Part shown: positions 47,601 through 54,896 of the stretch, piece by piece
How the letters are laid out: each line of letters begins with the position of its first letter
Numbering within the stretch: position 1 is the stretch's first letter
Notes under the pieces: generated by a model
Database searches by the model: none
Told to the model about the DNA's origin: nothing
Seen by the model: only the letters and a program-made list of their open reading frames with translations
DNA from: Pedobacter alluvionis
Lineage (GTDB): Bacteria > Bacteroidota > Bacteroidia > Sphingobacteriales > Sphingobacteriaceae
Assembly (NCBI RefSeq): GCF_003664035.1
Contig: NZ_RCCK01000014.1
Span: 580,230 to 644,229, forward strand
Direction: 5' to 3'
DNA: 64,000 nucleotides
Position numbers and translations under genes: made by a program

Positions 47601-47747
47601 ATTGGTAGAAACTTGTTTTACTTCTATAAAAAAGCACCTTACGATCCAGAGGTAACCATGTCTACTGGTAATGGTTTATCAGGAATAGACGTTTTTAACC
47701 AACCAGTTACCAGAAGTTTTGGTTTTAACCTTAATGTTTTATTTTAA
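44631..47747 (+). CDS. SusC/RagA TonB-linked outer-membrane receptor
   Basis: A 1038-residue TonB-dependent importer that pulls a glycan through the outer membrane with its SusD lid. It has a signal peptide (ending YAA), the carboxypeptidase-regulatory-like domain (about 40-115, IKGTVKDETGNPVPGVTITIKG and FSFIGYQSKEV), the plug (VVVTALGIKRSEKS, NGKVAGMTISPS, LYVIDGVPI, NPDDIESLTVLEGASAAALYG) and a 22-strand-type barrel ending FGFNLNVLF. No STN domain is present, unlike the minus-strand SusC, so it cannot signal to FecR directly. susD follows after 11 bases. Confidence 0.95.
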   Translation: MNMKKSLQLTCLLLYASAGLYAATPADHSKRAVSYHSVYQDVIKGTVKDETGNPVPGVTITIKGAQGGTQTNTSGQYSIAAKTGDILVFSFIGYQSKEVTVGTQSTLDISLTPDSKNLETVVVTALGIKRSEKSLTYTTQQVSGEELNKVKSPNLVNSLNGKVAGMTISPSSSGVGGSAKVILRGSRSVSGNNQPLYVIDGVPISNNGNANAQQNSIFGGGQDGGDGISNLNPDDIESLTVLEGASAAALYGSQAQNGVILITTKQGKAGKTQIGFSSSLTFDKIAYKPEFQNSYGPASTTTRDSWGGPISNTTDNLDQFFQTGTNATNSINFSGGSEIAQTYFSYANTYASGIQEGNKLNRHNINLRETAKFLNNKLTVDGNVNYINQRINNSPSIGLYNNPLVGLYLFPRGVDITPYKDNYLLAGNVGTARQNWLGGSADINQNPWFLTNLNPNTAIRNRFLLSGNVKYEFTPWLNLQVRGNIDRTTDDFENRRYSGINGNFNSNGKGYLSQNTQTFIQKYADAILNVTVPLKGSDFKINGLIGGSINDQKTTGLSLAGDLSAVDLFTPNNTIVANAGTYTSDILNTTKANDAFHSQLQAVFANANLSYKDWAFLTLTGRNDWSSNLAFTPNISYFYPSVGLSFIVSQMAKLPEAITYAKIRGTYAEVGNAVPPYLTFVQNTLGNGGALNINTNRAFAELKPERTKSFEIGTDMRFLANRLNFSFTYYKTNTKNQYIPVKPAPPGLVGTGYLNAGDVQNQGIQFTLGADVLKGDGLNWNTGINGSLNRNKIIDVAASQGLNSIDLTGGGNNAYISRIAAGGSYGDIYGYTLQRDANGRIILSGDGTAANPYFPVKSGDYSLIANANPKFQLGWNNSFNYKDFSLSFLVDGKFGGKVLSLTEALMDQAGASKVSGDARAQGGVKIDGVDASGKAVSATINPQSYYSFLGDRNGVTGEYVYSATVVRLREASIGYNLPLKGTFKSMRLSLIGRNLFYFYKKAPYDPEVTMSTGNGLSGIDVFNQPVTRSFGFNLNVLF

Positions 47748-47758
47748 TCCGAACAAAC

Positions 47759-49399
47759 ATGAAATCGATATATCATTTATCTCAACATAAAATTAAAGGC
47801 TTGTCTTTGGTTTTACTTTTAGCCGCTGCAGGTTTAAACCAGGGCTGTAAGAAGAACTTTGAAAGTTTTAACACCAACGATAATTTACCAACTACAGAAC
47901 AGAGTTTAGCTTTATTGCGATCAGCAATCGGGCCTATTCAGCAAAATATATTTTCCAACTACCAGATTGCTCAAAATTTAAGTTCTGATGCATTTAGTGG
48001 TTACATGATGCCTCCAACACCATTTGGCGGTGGTATCAACAACATGAACTATTCGCTTAATAACGGCTGGAATGAAACCGGTTTTAACGACCAGTATACC
48101 AATGTAATGGCACCAATTTCTAAAATTGCCATATCACCTTTAAAAACAACTGCGCCTGAATCGTGGGGTATATCACTTTTGGTACAGGTAATTGCAATGG
48201 ATAGGGTAACCGATAAATTTGGCCCGATTCCGTATACGCAAGCAGGTAAATCGTTGATTTCCCAACCTTACGATGACCAGAAAACTGTTTATAACGAATT
48301 TTTCAAACAGATTGATACAGCAGCAAATAATCTGCAAGCTTTTATCACAGCAAATCCAGGTAAAAAAGCCTATTACGATACCGGCGATCTGGTTTATGGT
48401 GGAGATGTTGCAAAATGGCTTAAATTAGCCAATTCGTTAAGGTTACGTTTGGCCATGCGCATTGTTAAAGTTGATCCGGCTACAGCAAAGTTGCAGGCAG
48501 AAAAAGCAATGGCTGCTTCAGGTGGATTGATGACTGTGCCAAGTGATAACGCAGCGGTTGCCCAATCGGGAAACAGAAATAACGACCTTTGGAATGTAAC
48601 TGTAAATTACGATGGAGATAACGCCATGGGCGCAGCATTACAATCATACATGGTTGGTTATGCTGATCCCCGCTTATCAATATACTGTACGCCAGCTACC
48701 GATCCTCTTTTTGCAGGAAAGTTTGTAGGCATCAGATCAGGAGCCAATACTTCTTTTAATGGTTTGGGCAAAGCGGGTTACAAAACCTATTCGAGTTTAA
48801 ATTCTTCTACTCCAGATAACTCAAAAGCACCAATCGGGCAAAAGGCACCGCAAATATTAATGACGGCTGCCGAGGTTTGGTTTTTAAAAGCCGAAGCAGC
48901 TTTACGCGGCTGGACAGGTGCCGGAGATGCACAGACCAATTATGAAACTGGTATCACTACATCAATGCAACAATGGAATGCCAATATTGGCAATTATTTA
49001 GCTGATGCAACAAGTAAACCAACTGACTATGTAGATCCGAAAAACCCGGCTAACAATGCGGCTGCAGTAAGTACCATTACTGTTAAATGGGATGGAACTG
49101 CATCTAACGAAGTAAAATTAGAACGCATTATTACACAAAAATGGTTGGCTATTTTTCCTGACGGAGCTGAGGCATGGGCTGATTTCCGCAGAACTGGTTA
49201 TCCAAAATTGTTTACAGTAGCCAACAATAATAGCGGTGGTACAATCAATACGCAATTACAGATTCGCAGATTACCATACCCAACAGCAGAATACGGCAAT
49301 GGAAATAAGGATGAGGTGCGTAAAGCAGTAACCTTGCTTGGCGGACCAGACAACGGCGGCACCAGATTATGGTGGGACGTTAACAAAGCAAATTTTTAA
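47759..49399 (+). CDS. SusD/RagB-family outer-membrane lipoprotein
   Basis: A 546-residue surface glycan-binding lipoprotein of the SusD-like_2 branch. It has a lipoprotein signal (NQGC, Cys about 30), KWLKLANSLRLRLAMRIVKVD, a second helical block AAEVWFLKAEAALRGW, and the C-terminal TRLWWDVNKANF. It pairs with the upstream SusC. A terminator follows, so the Endo H-like gene downstream may have its own promoter or depend on read-through. Confidence 0.93.
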   Translation: MKSIYHLSQHKIKGLSLVLLLAAAGLNQGCKKNFESFNTNDNLPTTEQSLALLRSAIGPIQQNIFSNYQIAQNLSSDAFSGYMMPPTPFGGGINNMNYSLNNGWNETGFNDQYTNVMAPISKIAISPLKTTAPESWGISLLVQVIAMDRVTDKFGPIPYTQAGKSLISQPYDDQKTVYNEFFKQIDTAANNLQAFITANPGKKAYYDTGDLVYGGDVAKWLKLANSLRLRLAMRIVKVDPATAKLQAEKAMAASGGLMTVPSDNAAVAQSGNRNNDLWNVTVNYDGDNAMGAALQSYMVGYADPRLSIYCTPATDPLFAGKFVGIRSGANTSFNGLGKAGYKTYSSLNSSTPDNSKAPIGQKAPQILMTAAEVWFLKAEAALRGWTGAGDAQTNYETGITTSMQQWNANIGNYLADATSKPTDYVDPKNPANNAAAVSTITVKWDGTASNEVKLERIITQKWLAIFPDGAEAWADFRRTGYPKLFTVANNNSGGTINTQLQIRRLPYPTAEYGNGNKDEVRKAVTLLGGPDNGGTRLWWDVNKANF

Positions 49400-49411
49400 C
49401 ACACAAATACC

Positions 49412-49445
49412 AGGTAGGATGACGAAAGTTATCCTACCTTTTTTA
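49412..49445 (+). terminator. Terminator after susD with GAAA loop
   Basis: AGGTAGGATGAC pairs with GTTATCCTACCT around GAAA, followed by a T-run. The loop end (GRC-GAAA-GTT) is the same as in the rpsA terminator. Confidence 0.85.
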
Positions 49446-49480
49446 TATCAAACCAATTCTAACCAAAAATTTTTAAACCT

Positions 49481-49516
49481 ATGAGAAAACTTACCCTTTT
49501 CAGCGTATTGCTGTAA
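49481..49516 (+). pseudogene. Signal-peptide stub (11 codons) before the Endo H-like gene
   Basis: ATG 49481 reads MRKLTLFSVLL and then TAA. It looks like the first part of a secreted or lipoprotein signal. The following frame has no further protein-like sequence. In glycan loci of this type another surface protein is often encoded between SusD and the endoglycosidase, so this may be the scar of its deletion. It could instead be a chance or leader ORF. Confidence 0.35.
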
Positions 49517-49690
49517 ACTCAATTCCCCTTACTTATGCTTTTAGAGCAAGTTGATCTCTCTGAAAAAGCAAACCCATCCATCCTTCTAATCCCTGATTTA
49601 TAGGGTGAACATCAATAAATATAATATCTCTCTGAATAAACCTGTTTGTAGCGATTACAATCAATTTCTAACCAATTTAAAATAAAAATT

Positions 49691-50656
49691 ATGACAACTA
49701 CCAAATCGTTAACATGCAAAAATGTGGCATTAGCCCTTGCATTCTTTTTAACCGTTTCTATTAGCGGCTGTAAGAAAAAAGACATTACCCAGGACGAAAC
49801 CTTAACTGGTCCGGCTAAAAAAGAATCAACCGCATCTCCGTCGGCAATCGGTGTTACTGGTCCAAAAGGTGTATGTTATGTAGAAGTTAACAATGCCGAT
49901 ATCCGAAACGTAGGAAAGTATAAACTTTCTACAGGGCAACAGCTGTTCGACATTGCGATTATTTTTGCTGCCAACATCAATTACAATACCTCAACTCAAA
50001 AAGCTGAATTATTCTTCAACACAAATGTTTCCAATGTTTTGAATAATAAAACAACTTACATTAAACCTTTACAAGATAAGGGTATAAAAGTGCTGCTTTC
50101 CATTTTGGGTAACCACCAGGGTGCAGGCTTTTGTAATTTCACCTCTCAAGCCTCGGCACAGGCCTTTGCGCAGCAATTGGCAAATGCCGTTAATACTTAT
50201 GGGCTTGATGGTATTGATTTTGATGATGAATATGCAGAATATGGTAATAACGGTACCGGCCAGCCAAATTCCAGTTCATTTGTATACCTCGTAACCGCAT
50301 TGAGATCATTACTGCCGAACAAAATCATTTCATTTTACTTCTATGGCCCGGCAGCATCAAGATTATCATATAACGGCGTTACCGTAGGATCTAAAGTAAA
50401 CTATAGCTGGAATGCCATCTACGGAAGTTATTCCGTTCCAAATATACCCGGATTGGCCAAAGCAAATCTTGGTCCTGCAGCAATAGATATTCAGGCTACC
50501 AGTTCATCTACAGCAGCATCTTTAGCTACACAAACCGTTAATAATGGTTATGGCATTTACCTTTACTATAATTTACCCAACAGCGATGTGCATACTTATT
50601 TATCAAGCATATCAAGCAACTTATATGGTGGCAAAACCACTACATACACACCTTAA
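49691..50656 (+). CDS. GH18 endo-beta-N-acetylglucosaminidase, Endo H-like lipoprotein
   Basis: Endo H-type enzymes cut between the two core GlcNAc residues of high-mannose and hybrid N-glycans. The 321 residues have a lipoprotein signal (SGC, Cys27), so the enzyme is anchored at the cell surface or periplasm. The GH18 motif DGIDFDDEYAEYG places the catalytic Asp168 and Glu170. That block, with the following GNNGTGQPNSSSFVYLVTAL-like stretch and GPAASRLSY, is strikingly close to Streptomyces plicatus Endo H as I recall it. The gene follows a SusC/SusD pair, and so defines the likely substrate of the locus as N-glycans. Confidence 0.92.
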   Translation: MTTTKSLTCKNVALALAFFLTVSISGCKKKDITQDETLTGPAKKESTASPSAIGVTGPKGVCYVEVNNADIRNVGKYKLSTGQQLFDIAIIFAANINYNTSTQKAELFFNTNVSNVLNNKTTYIKPLQDKGIKVLLSILGNHQGAGFCNFTSQASAQAFAQQLANAVNTYGLDGIDFDDEYAEYGNNGTGQPNSSSFVYLVTALRSLLPNKIISFYFYGPAASRLSYNGVTVGSKVNYSWNAIYGSYSVPNIPGLAKANLGPAAIDIQATSSSTAASLATQTVNNGYGIYLYYNLPNSDVHTYLSSISSNLYGGKTTTYTP

Positions 50657-50726
50657 CAGATAAATCATAAAACCTGTACTTTAAGAGATATAATTTAATA
50701 ATCAGTAATCGCCATAAATATAACCA

Positions 50727-50757
50727 GTAGGACGGCATAAGCTGTCCTGCTTTTTTT
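50727..50757 (+). terminator. Terminator after the Endo H-like gene
   Basis: GTAGGACGGC pairs with GCTGTCCTGC (G-U pairs) around ATAA, followed by seven T. Confidence 0.8.
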
Positions 50758-50809
50758 ATTCCCCATCCTGTTGCATACCACGCCATTCGGTATTATATCG
50801 ATTTAGCGA

Positions 50810-50855
50810 TTTGCTTACTAACATACCATTTCTATCTTTGTAACCGTTATCTTTG
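50810..50855 (+). promoter_or_regulatory. Promoter of the HU/SPOR-exbB-exbD-tonB operon
   Basis: TTTG at 50810-50813 and the exact box TATCTTTG at 50833-50840 are 19 bases apart, a good Bacteroidota promoter. A second exact TATCTTTG follows at 50848-50855. The leader would be about 170 bases. The region 50757-51021 holds no gene. Confidence 0.6.
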
Positions 50856-51021
50856 CACGGATACAGCTATAAGTTTAAAGATTGTGATTTTTTTCACGAT
50901 TGGAATAACAAAACTGTACCCGTATTTGTCCCCTTTTTGGAATATGATGTGTAAAAACATCAATAGACACTATTTGAAGGTAGAATATAATTTTTAATTT
51001 TAAACGCTTAATTTTACCCGA

Positions 51022-52905
51022 ATGGATATCTTATCATACCTGTTAGAACTTTTGCAGCAACGCAAAGAAGTTGGTATTACCGGCTTGGGCACCTTTTATA
51101 AAAAGAAATACCCGGGAAGATATGATAAGGAAAAACACACGTTTTTACCTCCTGGATATACCCTGCAGTTTACTACTAATTTAACTGAAGAAGCAGCCTT
51201 AGCTGATTTTATTGCTGCTAAAAGAAATATCTCCAATGATACTGCCGAATACTATATCGAACAGTTTGTTGAAGAAGTAAATCAAAAATTAGAATTAAAC
51301 CACGAAGCCGAACTTGAAAATACCGGCCGCTTATTTTTTACTGAACAAGGAATAAGTTTCGAACCGGTAAAAAACATGAACTATGGTTCTGAATTTTATG
51401 GACTTCCATCATTGGTAGAAACCGTAATTGAGGAAACAAAACCTGGTTTACCTCAACAAGAGGAAGAAGTTTTCGACGAAATTGCCGAAGCACCCGTTGC
51501 CCCTTCTCCTTTCGAAAACAAGTCTTATCAGCCTCCTGTTATTGAGAATATAGAACTTGATGAAGTTAAAGATGATCTTAAAAATACTTTAAAACATTCG
51601 GAAGAGGTTGTTGAAGCACCAGAATTTATAAAGGAACAACACGAAGAGCATCCAAACCGTTTTGGCCATACACCAGAATCGGAGGTAGAAAACATAGCTG
51701 CTGAACAACATGCAATAGAAACACCTGAATCTGCTGAAACACAAGAGGAAGTAGCAAATACTATTGAAGAAGTAGCAATATCAGAATCGGTTGTAACACA
51801 ACACGAAGAACACCCTAACCGTTTTGGTCATACGCCAGAATCGGAGTTAGAAAATATTGCTGCAGAACAACATGCTATAGAAACACCTGTATCTGCTGAA
51901 ACGCAAGAGGAAGTAGCAAATACTATTGAAGAAGTAGCAATACCAGAATCGGTTGTAACACAACACGAAGAAAACCCTAACCGTTTTGGCCATACACCAG
52001 AATCGGAGGTAGAAAATACTGCTGCTGAACAAGATGCGATAGAAACACCAGAGCATGACGATACACAAGAAGAAGTAAAGTCCACAGAAAATACTTCATT
52101 ATCTACAGATGCCAAATCAATAGAATTACCAGAAACAGTTGTCTCAGAAAGCGAACGTCCAAGCCGCTTCTCGCTTAGATCAGAACCGGAGGAACCAAAA
52201 ACATACATCAATTTAGAAGACGAGGCTAAAAATGAAGAACCTGTAATTGAGGCTCCGGCGTTTATAAAAGAGCAACATGCAGAGCATCCTAACCGTTTTG
52301 GCCATGACCCAATTGAACATGGGAATGAAGCGCGCCAAGGTATGTCTACCTGGTTGATGATTACAATTGCAGTTTTAGCTTTAGCTGTTATTGCAGCGAT
52401 AACCTTTTTGGTTAAGCCAGAATTATTTACAGGCAAAAGTACTGAAGCAATAAAACCAGCACAAGTAATTGTCGATTCGCCAAAGGTTGCTGTTGATACC
52501 TTAAAAGCAAAACAGGATTCAACAGCCAAAACAGATAGCATTTTAAAGGCCAATCAGGTTCAGAAAAAAGCAGATACGGTTAAAAAAACAGCATCAAAAC
52601 CTGTAGCCAATCCTACTGTAGAAACACCAAAAGAAAATAAAATTGTACCAAACACTGGTCCTTCTACGTTTTATGTTATTGCAGCGTCCTTTCAATCCGA
52701 GAAAAAAGCACTTGTATTTATTAAGCAAATGGAAAAAATCGGTTTGAGTGCCGAAATCGCAAAAGTACCTGGTCGTTTAAAAAAGGTAAGCATAGCGAGT
52801 TTTACAACTGAAAAAGAAGCTAAAGAACAGAAAGATATTTTACAGAAAAAACTAAAAGGAAAAGGCTATTTCGTACAACAAAAATCTAACAACACACAAC
52901 CATAA
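51022..52905 (+). CDS. HU-CCDC81/SPOR membrane protein with internal repeats
   Basis: A 627-residue protein. Residues about 1-125 match the paired HU-like domains of the HU-CCDC81_bac type (VGITGLGTFYKKKYPG, LENTGRLFFTEQ). A long acidic linker (about 135-435) includes 54-residue repeats built on HPNRFGHTPESE and TQEEVANTIEEVA. One transmembrane helix lies at about 441-463 (WLMITIAVLALAVIAAITFLV), and a SPOR domain at about 545-620 (FYVIAASFQSEKKALVFI) should bind denuded peptidoglycan in the periplasm. So the HU part is cytoplasmic. Its stop overlaps the exbB start. It probably takes part in division or envelope constriction. Confidence 0.88.
   Translation: MDILSYLLELLQQRKEVGITGLGTFYKKKYPGRYDKEKHTFLPPGYTLQFTTNLTEEAALADFIAAKRNISNDTAEYYIEQFVEEVNQKLELNHEAELENTGRLFFTEQGISFEPVKNMNYGSEFYGLPSLVETVIEETKPGLPQQEEEVFDEIAEAPVAPSPFENKSYQPPVIENIELDEVKDDLKNTLKHSEEVVEAPEFIKEQHEEHPNRFGHTPESEVENIAAEQHAIETPESAETQEEVANTIEEVAISESVVTQHEEHPNRFGHTPESELENIAAEQHAIETPVSAETQEEVANTIEEVAIPESVVTQHEENPNRFGHTPESEVENTAAEQDAIETPEHDDTQEEVKSTENTSLSTDAKSIELPETVVSESERPSRFSLRSEPEEPKTYINLEDEAKNEEPVIEAPAFIKEQHAEHPNRFGHDPIEHGNEARQGMSTWLMITIAVLALAVIAAITFLVKPELFTGKSTEAIKPAQVIVDSPKVAVDTLKAKQDSTAKTDSILKANQVQKKADTVKKTASKPVANPTVETPKENKIVPNTGPSTFYVIAASFQSEKKALVFIKQMEKIGLSAEIAKVPGRLKKVSIASFTTEKEAKEQKDILQKKLKGKGYFVQQKSNNTQP
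51637..52122 (+). repeat. 162-bp tandem coding repeats in the SPOR protein gene
   Basis: Units start at 51637, 51799 and 51961, each 162 bases (54 codons), and the third is shortened or diverged toward its end. A fourth HPNRFGH block stands apart near 52285. The first two units differ at only a few positions, so they arose or were homogenised recently. Confidence 0.85.
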
Positions 52906-53609
52906 TGATCACTTTATTAATTCAGGACACCACACAAGCATTACAAGACACAGCAAATGCGGTTAACCAAGCAGTAACACAACCACAGCCAGAACTACAT
53001 TTTATCGATCTGCTTTTTAAAGGCGGTTGGGTAATGATTCCCTTGGCTTTTCTTGCTTTTTTAGCCTTGATTATTTTTGTTGAACGCTATTTAACCATCA
53101 AAAAAGCCACTAAAGATGAGGCTAACCTCATTGTACAGATCAGGTCTTATATCCAATCTGGAAATTTAGAAGGCGCAATGTCGCTGTTAAGAAATAATAA
53201 CTCTCCCCTTTCGCGGATGTTGCAAAAAGGTTTAAAACGCATTGGTCGCCCAATTAAAGATATTGAAGGCGCGATTGAAAACGTTGGTAAATTAGAGGTT
53301 TCTAAATTAGAGAAGAACATCAGTATATTGGGTATTGTTGCAGGTATTGCACCTATGCTTGGTTTCGTAGGTACAATTGTGGGGGTAATTACCATTTTCC
53401 ACCAAGTATCAATAAAAGGTGCGATTGAAATCGGTACTATCTCTGGTGGTTTATATACCAAAATGATTACTTCAGCAACCGGATTAATTATTGGTATCAT
53501 CGCTTATGTACTGTACCACATTTTAAACATTATGGTTGAAAAAATCATTCTTAAAATGGAAACCGATGCAATTGATTTTATTGATTTATTAGAAGAACCA
53601 GGCAAATAA
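52905..53609 (+). CDS. exbB: ExbB/TolQ-type proton channel protein
   Basis: An inner-membrane motor subunit that uses the proton gradient to energise TonB-type proteins. The 234 residues have three transmembrane helices: about 43-64 (WVMIPLAFLAFLALIIFVE), 138-165 (GIVAGIAPMLGFVGTIVGVI) and 180-205 (the TKMITSATGLIIGIIAYVLY region, with the channel Thr). The gene overlaps both neighbours by one base (TAATG). The exbB/tolQ choice is based on the downstream TonB-like gene; no tolA, tolB or pal is nearby. Confidence 0.93.
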   Translation: MITLLIQDTTQALQDTANAVNQAVTQPQPELHFIDLLFKGGWVMIPLAFLAFLALIIFVERYLTIKKATKDEANLIVQIRSYIQSGNLEGAMSLLRNNNSPLSRMLQKGLKRIGRPIKDIEGAIENVGKLEVSKLEKNISILGIVAGIAPMLGFVGTIVGVITIFHQVSIKGAIEIGTISGGLYTKMITSATGLIIGIIAYVLYHILNIMVEKIILKMETDAIDFIDLLEEPGK

Positions 53610-54010
53610 TGAACTTACGCAAAAGAACAAAAGGATCGGTAGAAGTACATACTTCAGCGTTGAACGATATTATGTTCTTCCTGATGCTGTTTTTCTTACT
53701 GGCCTCTGCCGTGGTTAATCCTACAGTAGTTAAACTATTGTTACCACAATCTTCAAGCGGACAGCAATCTACCGCCAAGAAAGCAGTTACGGTTACAATA
53801 GATGAAAACCTTAAATATTTCGTTGAAAAGAAACCGGTTAGTATTGATGAATTAGAGCCTACGTTGGCATCATACCAAAAATTAGCACCAGATATGACCA
53901 TTCTTTTATATGTATCGCGCAATGTGACATATCAGGAAGGATTTGTGGTAAACGATATTGCCAACAAATTAAAATTAAAACTTGTTGTAGCCGTTGAGCC
54001 TAAAAAATAA
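53609..54010 (+). CDS. exbD: ExbD/TolR-type biopolymer transport protein
   Basis: The 133 residues have a short cytoplasmic start, one transmembrane helix at about 17-38 (LNDIMFFLMLFFLLASAVV, with the conserved Asp19 that takes part in proton passage), and a periplasmic domain. It works with ExbB. Its ATG overlaps the exbB stop and its stop overlaps the start of the next gene. Confidence 0.93.
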   Translation: MNLRKRTKGSVEVHTSALNDIMFFLMLFFLLASAVVNPTVVKLLLPQSSSGQQSTAKKAVTVTIDENLKYFVEKKPVSIDELEPTLASYQKLAPDMTILLYVSRNVTYQEGFVVNDIANKLKLKLVVAVEPKK

Positions 54011-54846
54011 TGAACTACAAAGCACAAATACCTAACGAAGAAAATAATTACCCTAAAGCCATTGCTATAGCAAGTGGAATTATGGGATTTTTATTATTGA
54101 TCAGCTTTTTTATAGTGATTGGTTCTTTCCAGCCACCAGAAGAAGTGGGTATGGGCGGTATGGTTGTAAATTATGGTACTTCAGCAGAAGGAATGGGCGA
54201 TGATTATACCAGCATTGAAGAGCCATCGGCTGATCCAAATGCAAACGGTAAACCACCAGAAAAAGTTACGCCAGAAGAAAAAGTTACGCCAACTACCTCT
54301 ACCGAAAGTAGCGATAAAGAAGTGCAGACACAAAATACGGAAGATGCTATTGCCGTAAATACTAAACCTACAAAACCGACTAAAGCAGCACCAACTCCGG
54401 TAACTGAAGACAAGCCGGCTAAACCGGTAATTAACCAAAACGCACTTTACAAAGGCAAAAAAAATACTGGTCAGGGGCAAGGAGACGGCACCGGAAAAAC
54501 GCCAGGTAACCAAGGCGATAAAGATGGCGATCCATTGGCTTCTAATTATGGAGAAGGTGGTTCCGGAAATGGTAATGTACAATTATCATTGGCCAGCAGA
54601 AAATTTATCGATATCCCAAGGATACAGGATGACGGGCAAAGTGCAGGAAAAATTGCCGTTCAAATCCGGGTTGATAAAAATGGTAAAGTGGTTCAGGCCC
54701 GTGCCGGAGCAAAAGGCACTACACTATCTGATTTAGCTCTCTGGAGAAAATGTGAGCAGGCCGTATTAGGTGCGAGTTTAAATAAACTGGAATCAGCACC
54801 CGATGTACAAACCGGAATTGTAATGTTTAACTTCAAAGTGAAATAA
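54010..54846 (+). CDS. TonB-like energy transducer
   Basis: The 278 residues have a cytoplasmic tip, a transmembrane helix at about 16-38 (AIAIASGIMGFLLLISFFIVIG), a long Pro/Lys/Glu/Thr-rich periplasmic stretch with PEEKVTPEEKVTP and a Gly-rich part (GQGQGDGTGKTPGNQGDKDG), and a small C-terminal TonB-like domain (GKIAVQIRVDKNGKVVQARAG). It should couple the ExbB/ExbD motor to outer-membrane receptors such as the two SusC proteins of this window, although many TonB paralogues are expected in this genome. A terminator follows. Confidence 0.87.
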   Translation: MNYKAQIPNEENNYPKAIAIASGIMGFLLLISFFIVIGSFQPPEEVGMGGMVVNYGTSAEGMGDDYTSIEEPSADPNANGKPPEKVTPEEKVTPTTSTESSDKEVQTQNTEDAIAVNTKPTKPTKAAPTPVTEDKPAKPVINQNALYKGKKNTGQGQGDGTGKTPGNQGDKDGDPLASNYGEGGSGNGNVQLSLASRKFIDIPRIQDDGQSAGKIAVQIRVDKNGKVVQARAGAKGTTLSDLALWRKCEQAVLGASLNKLESAPDVQTGIVMFNFKVK

Positions 54847-54868
54847 ATTTTAAATATTATAAAAAACC

Positions 54869-54896
54869 AAGGTCTGTGTCTTCACAGACCTTTTTT
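54869..54896 (+). terminator. Terminator of the TonB-system operon
   Basis: AAGGTCTGTG and CACAGACCTT form a perfect 10-bp stem around TCTT, followed by a T-run. Confidence 0.9.

Larger units (their letters stand above)
50657..51021. other. Gene-free stretch before the TonB-system operon
   Basis: It holds the terminator at 50727-50757, the promoter at 50810-50855 and an AT-rich leader of about 165 bases with no strong hairpin. Only very short open frames are present (for example from ATG 50944), none convincing. Confidence 0.6.

Noticed and set aside
36555..50656. Possible integrated mobile element carrying the glycan locus
   Set aside because: No integrase, tRNA target, direct flanking repeats or base-composition change was found. 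The nearby repeats are of the same types as elsewhere in the window.
51637..52122. Tandem repeats that might suggest a CRISPR array
   Set aside because: Units are 162 bases, contiguous, in frame, and encode a repeated peptide. There are no short repeats with unique spacers.
51828..52553. A 241-codon open frame on the minus strand opposite the SPOR protein gene
   Set aside because: It mirrors the repetitive Glu-rich coding sequence, giving Ser/Cys/Thr-rich nonsense; the plus-strand gene has clear domains.
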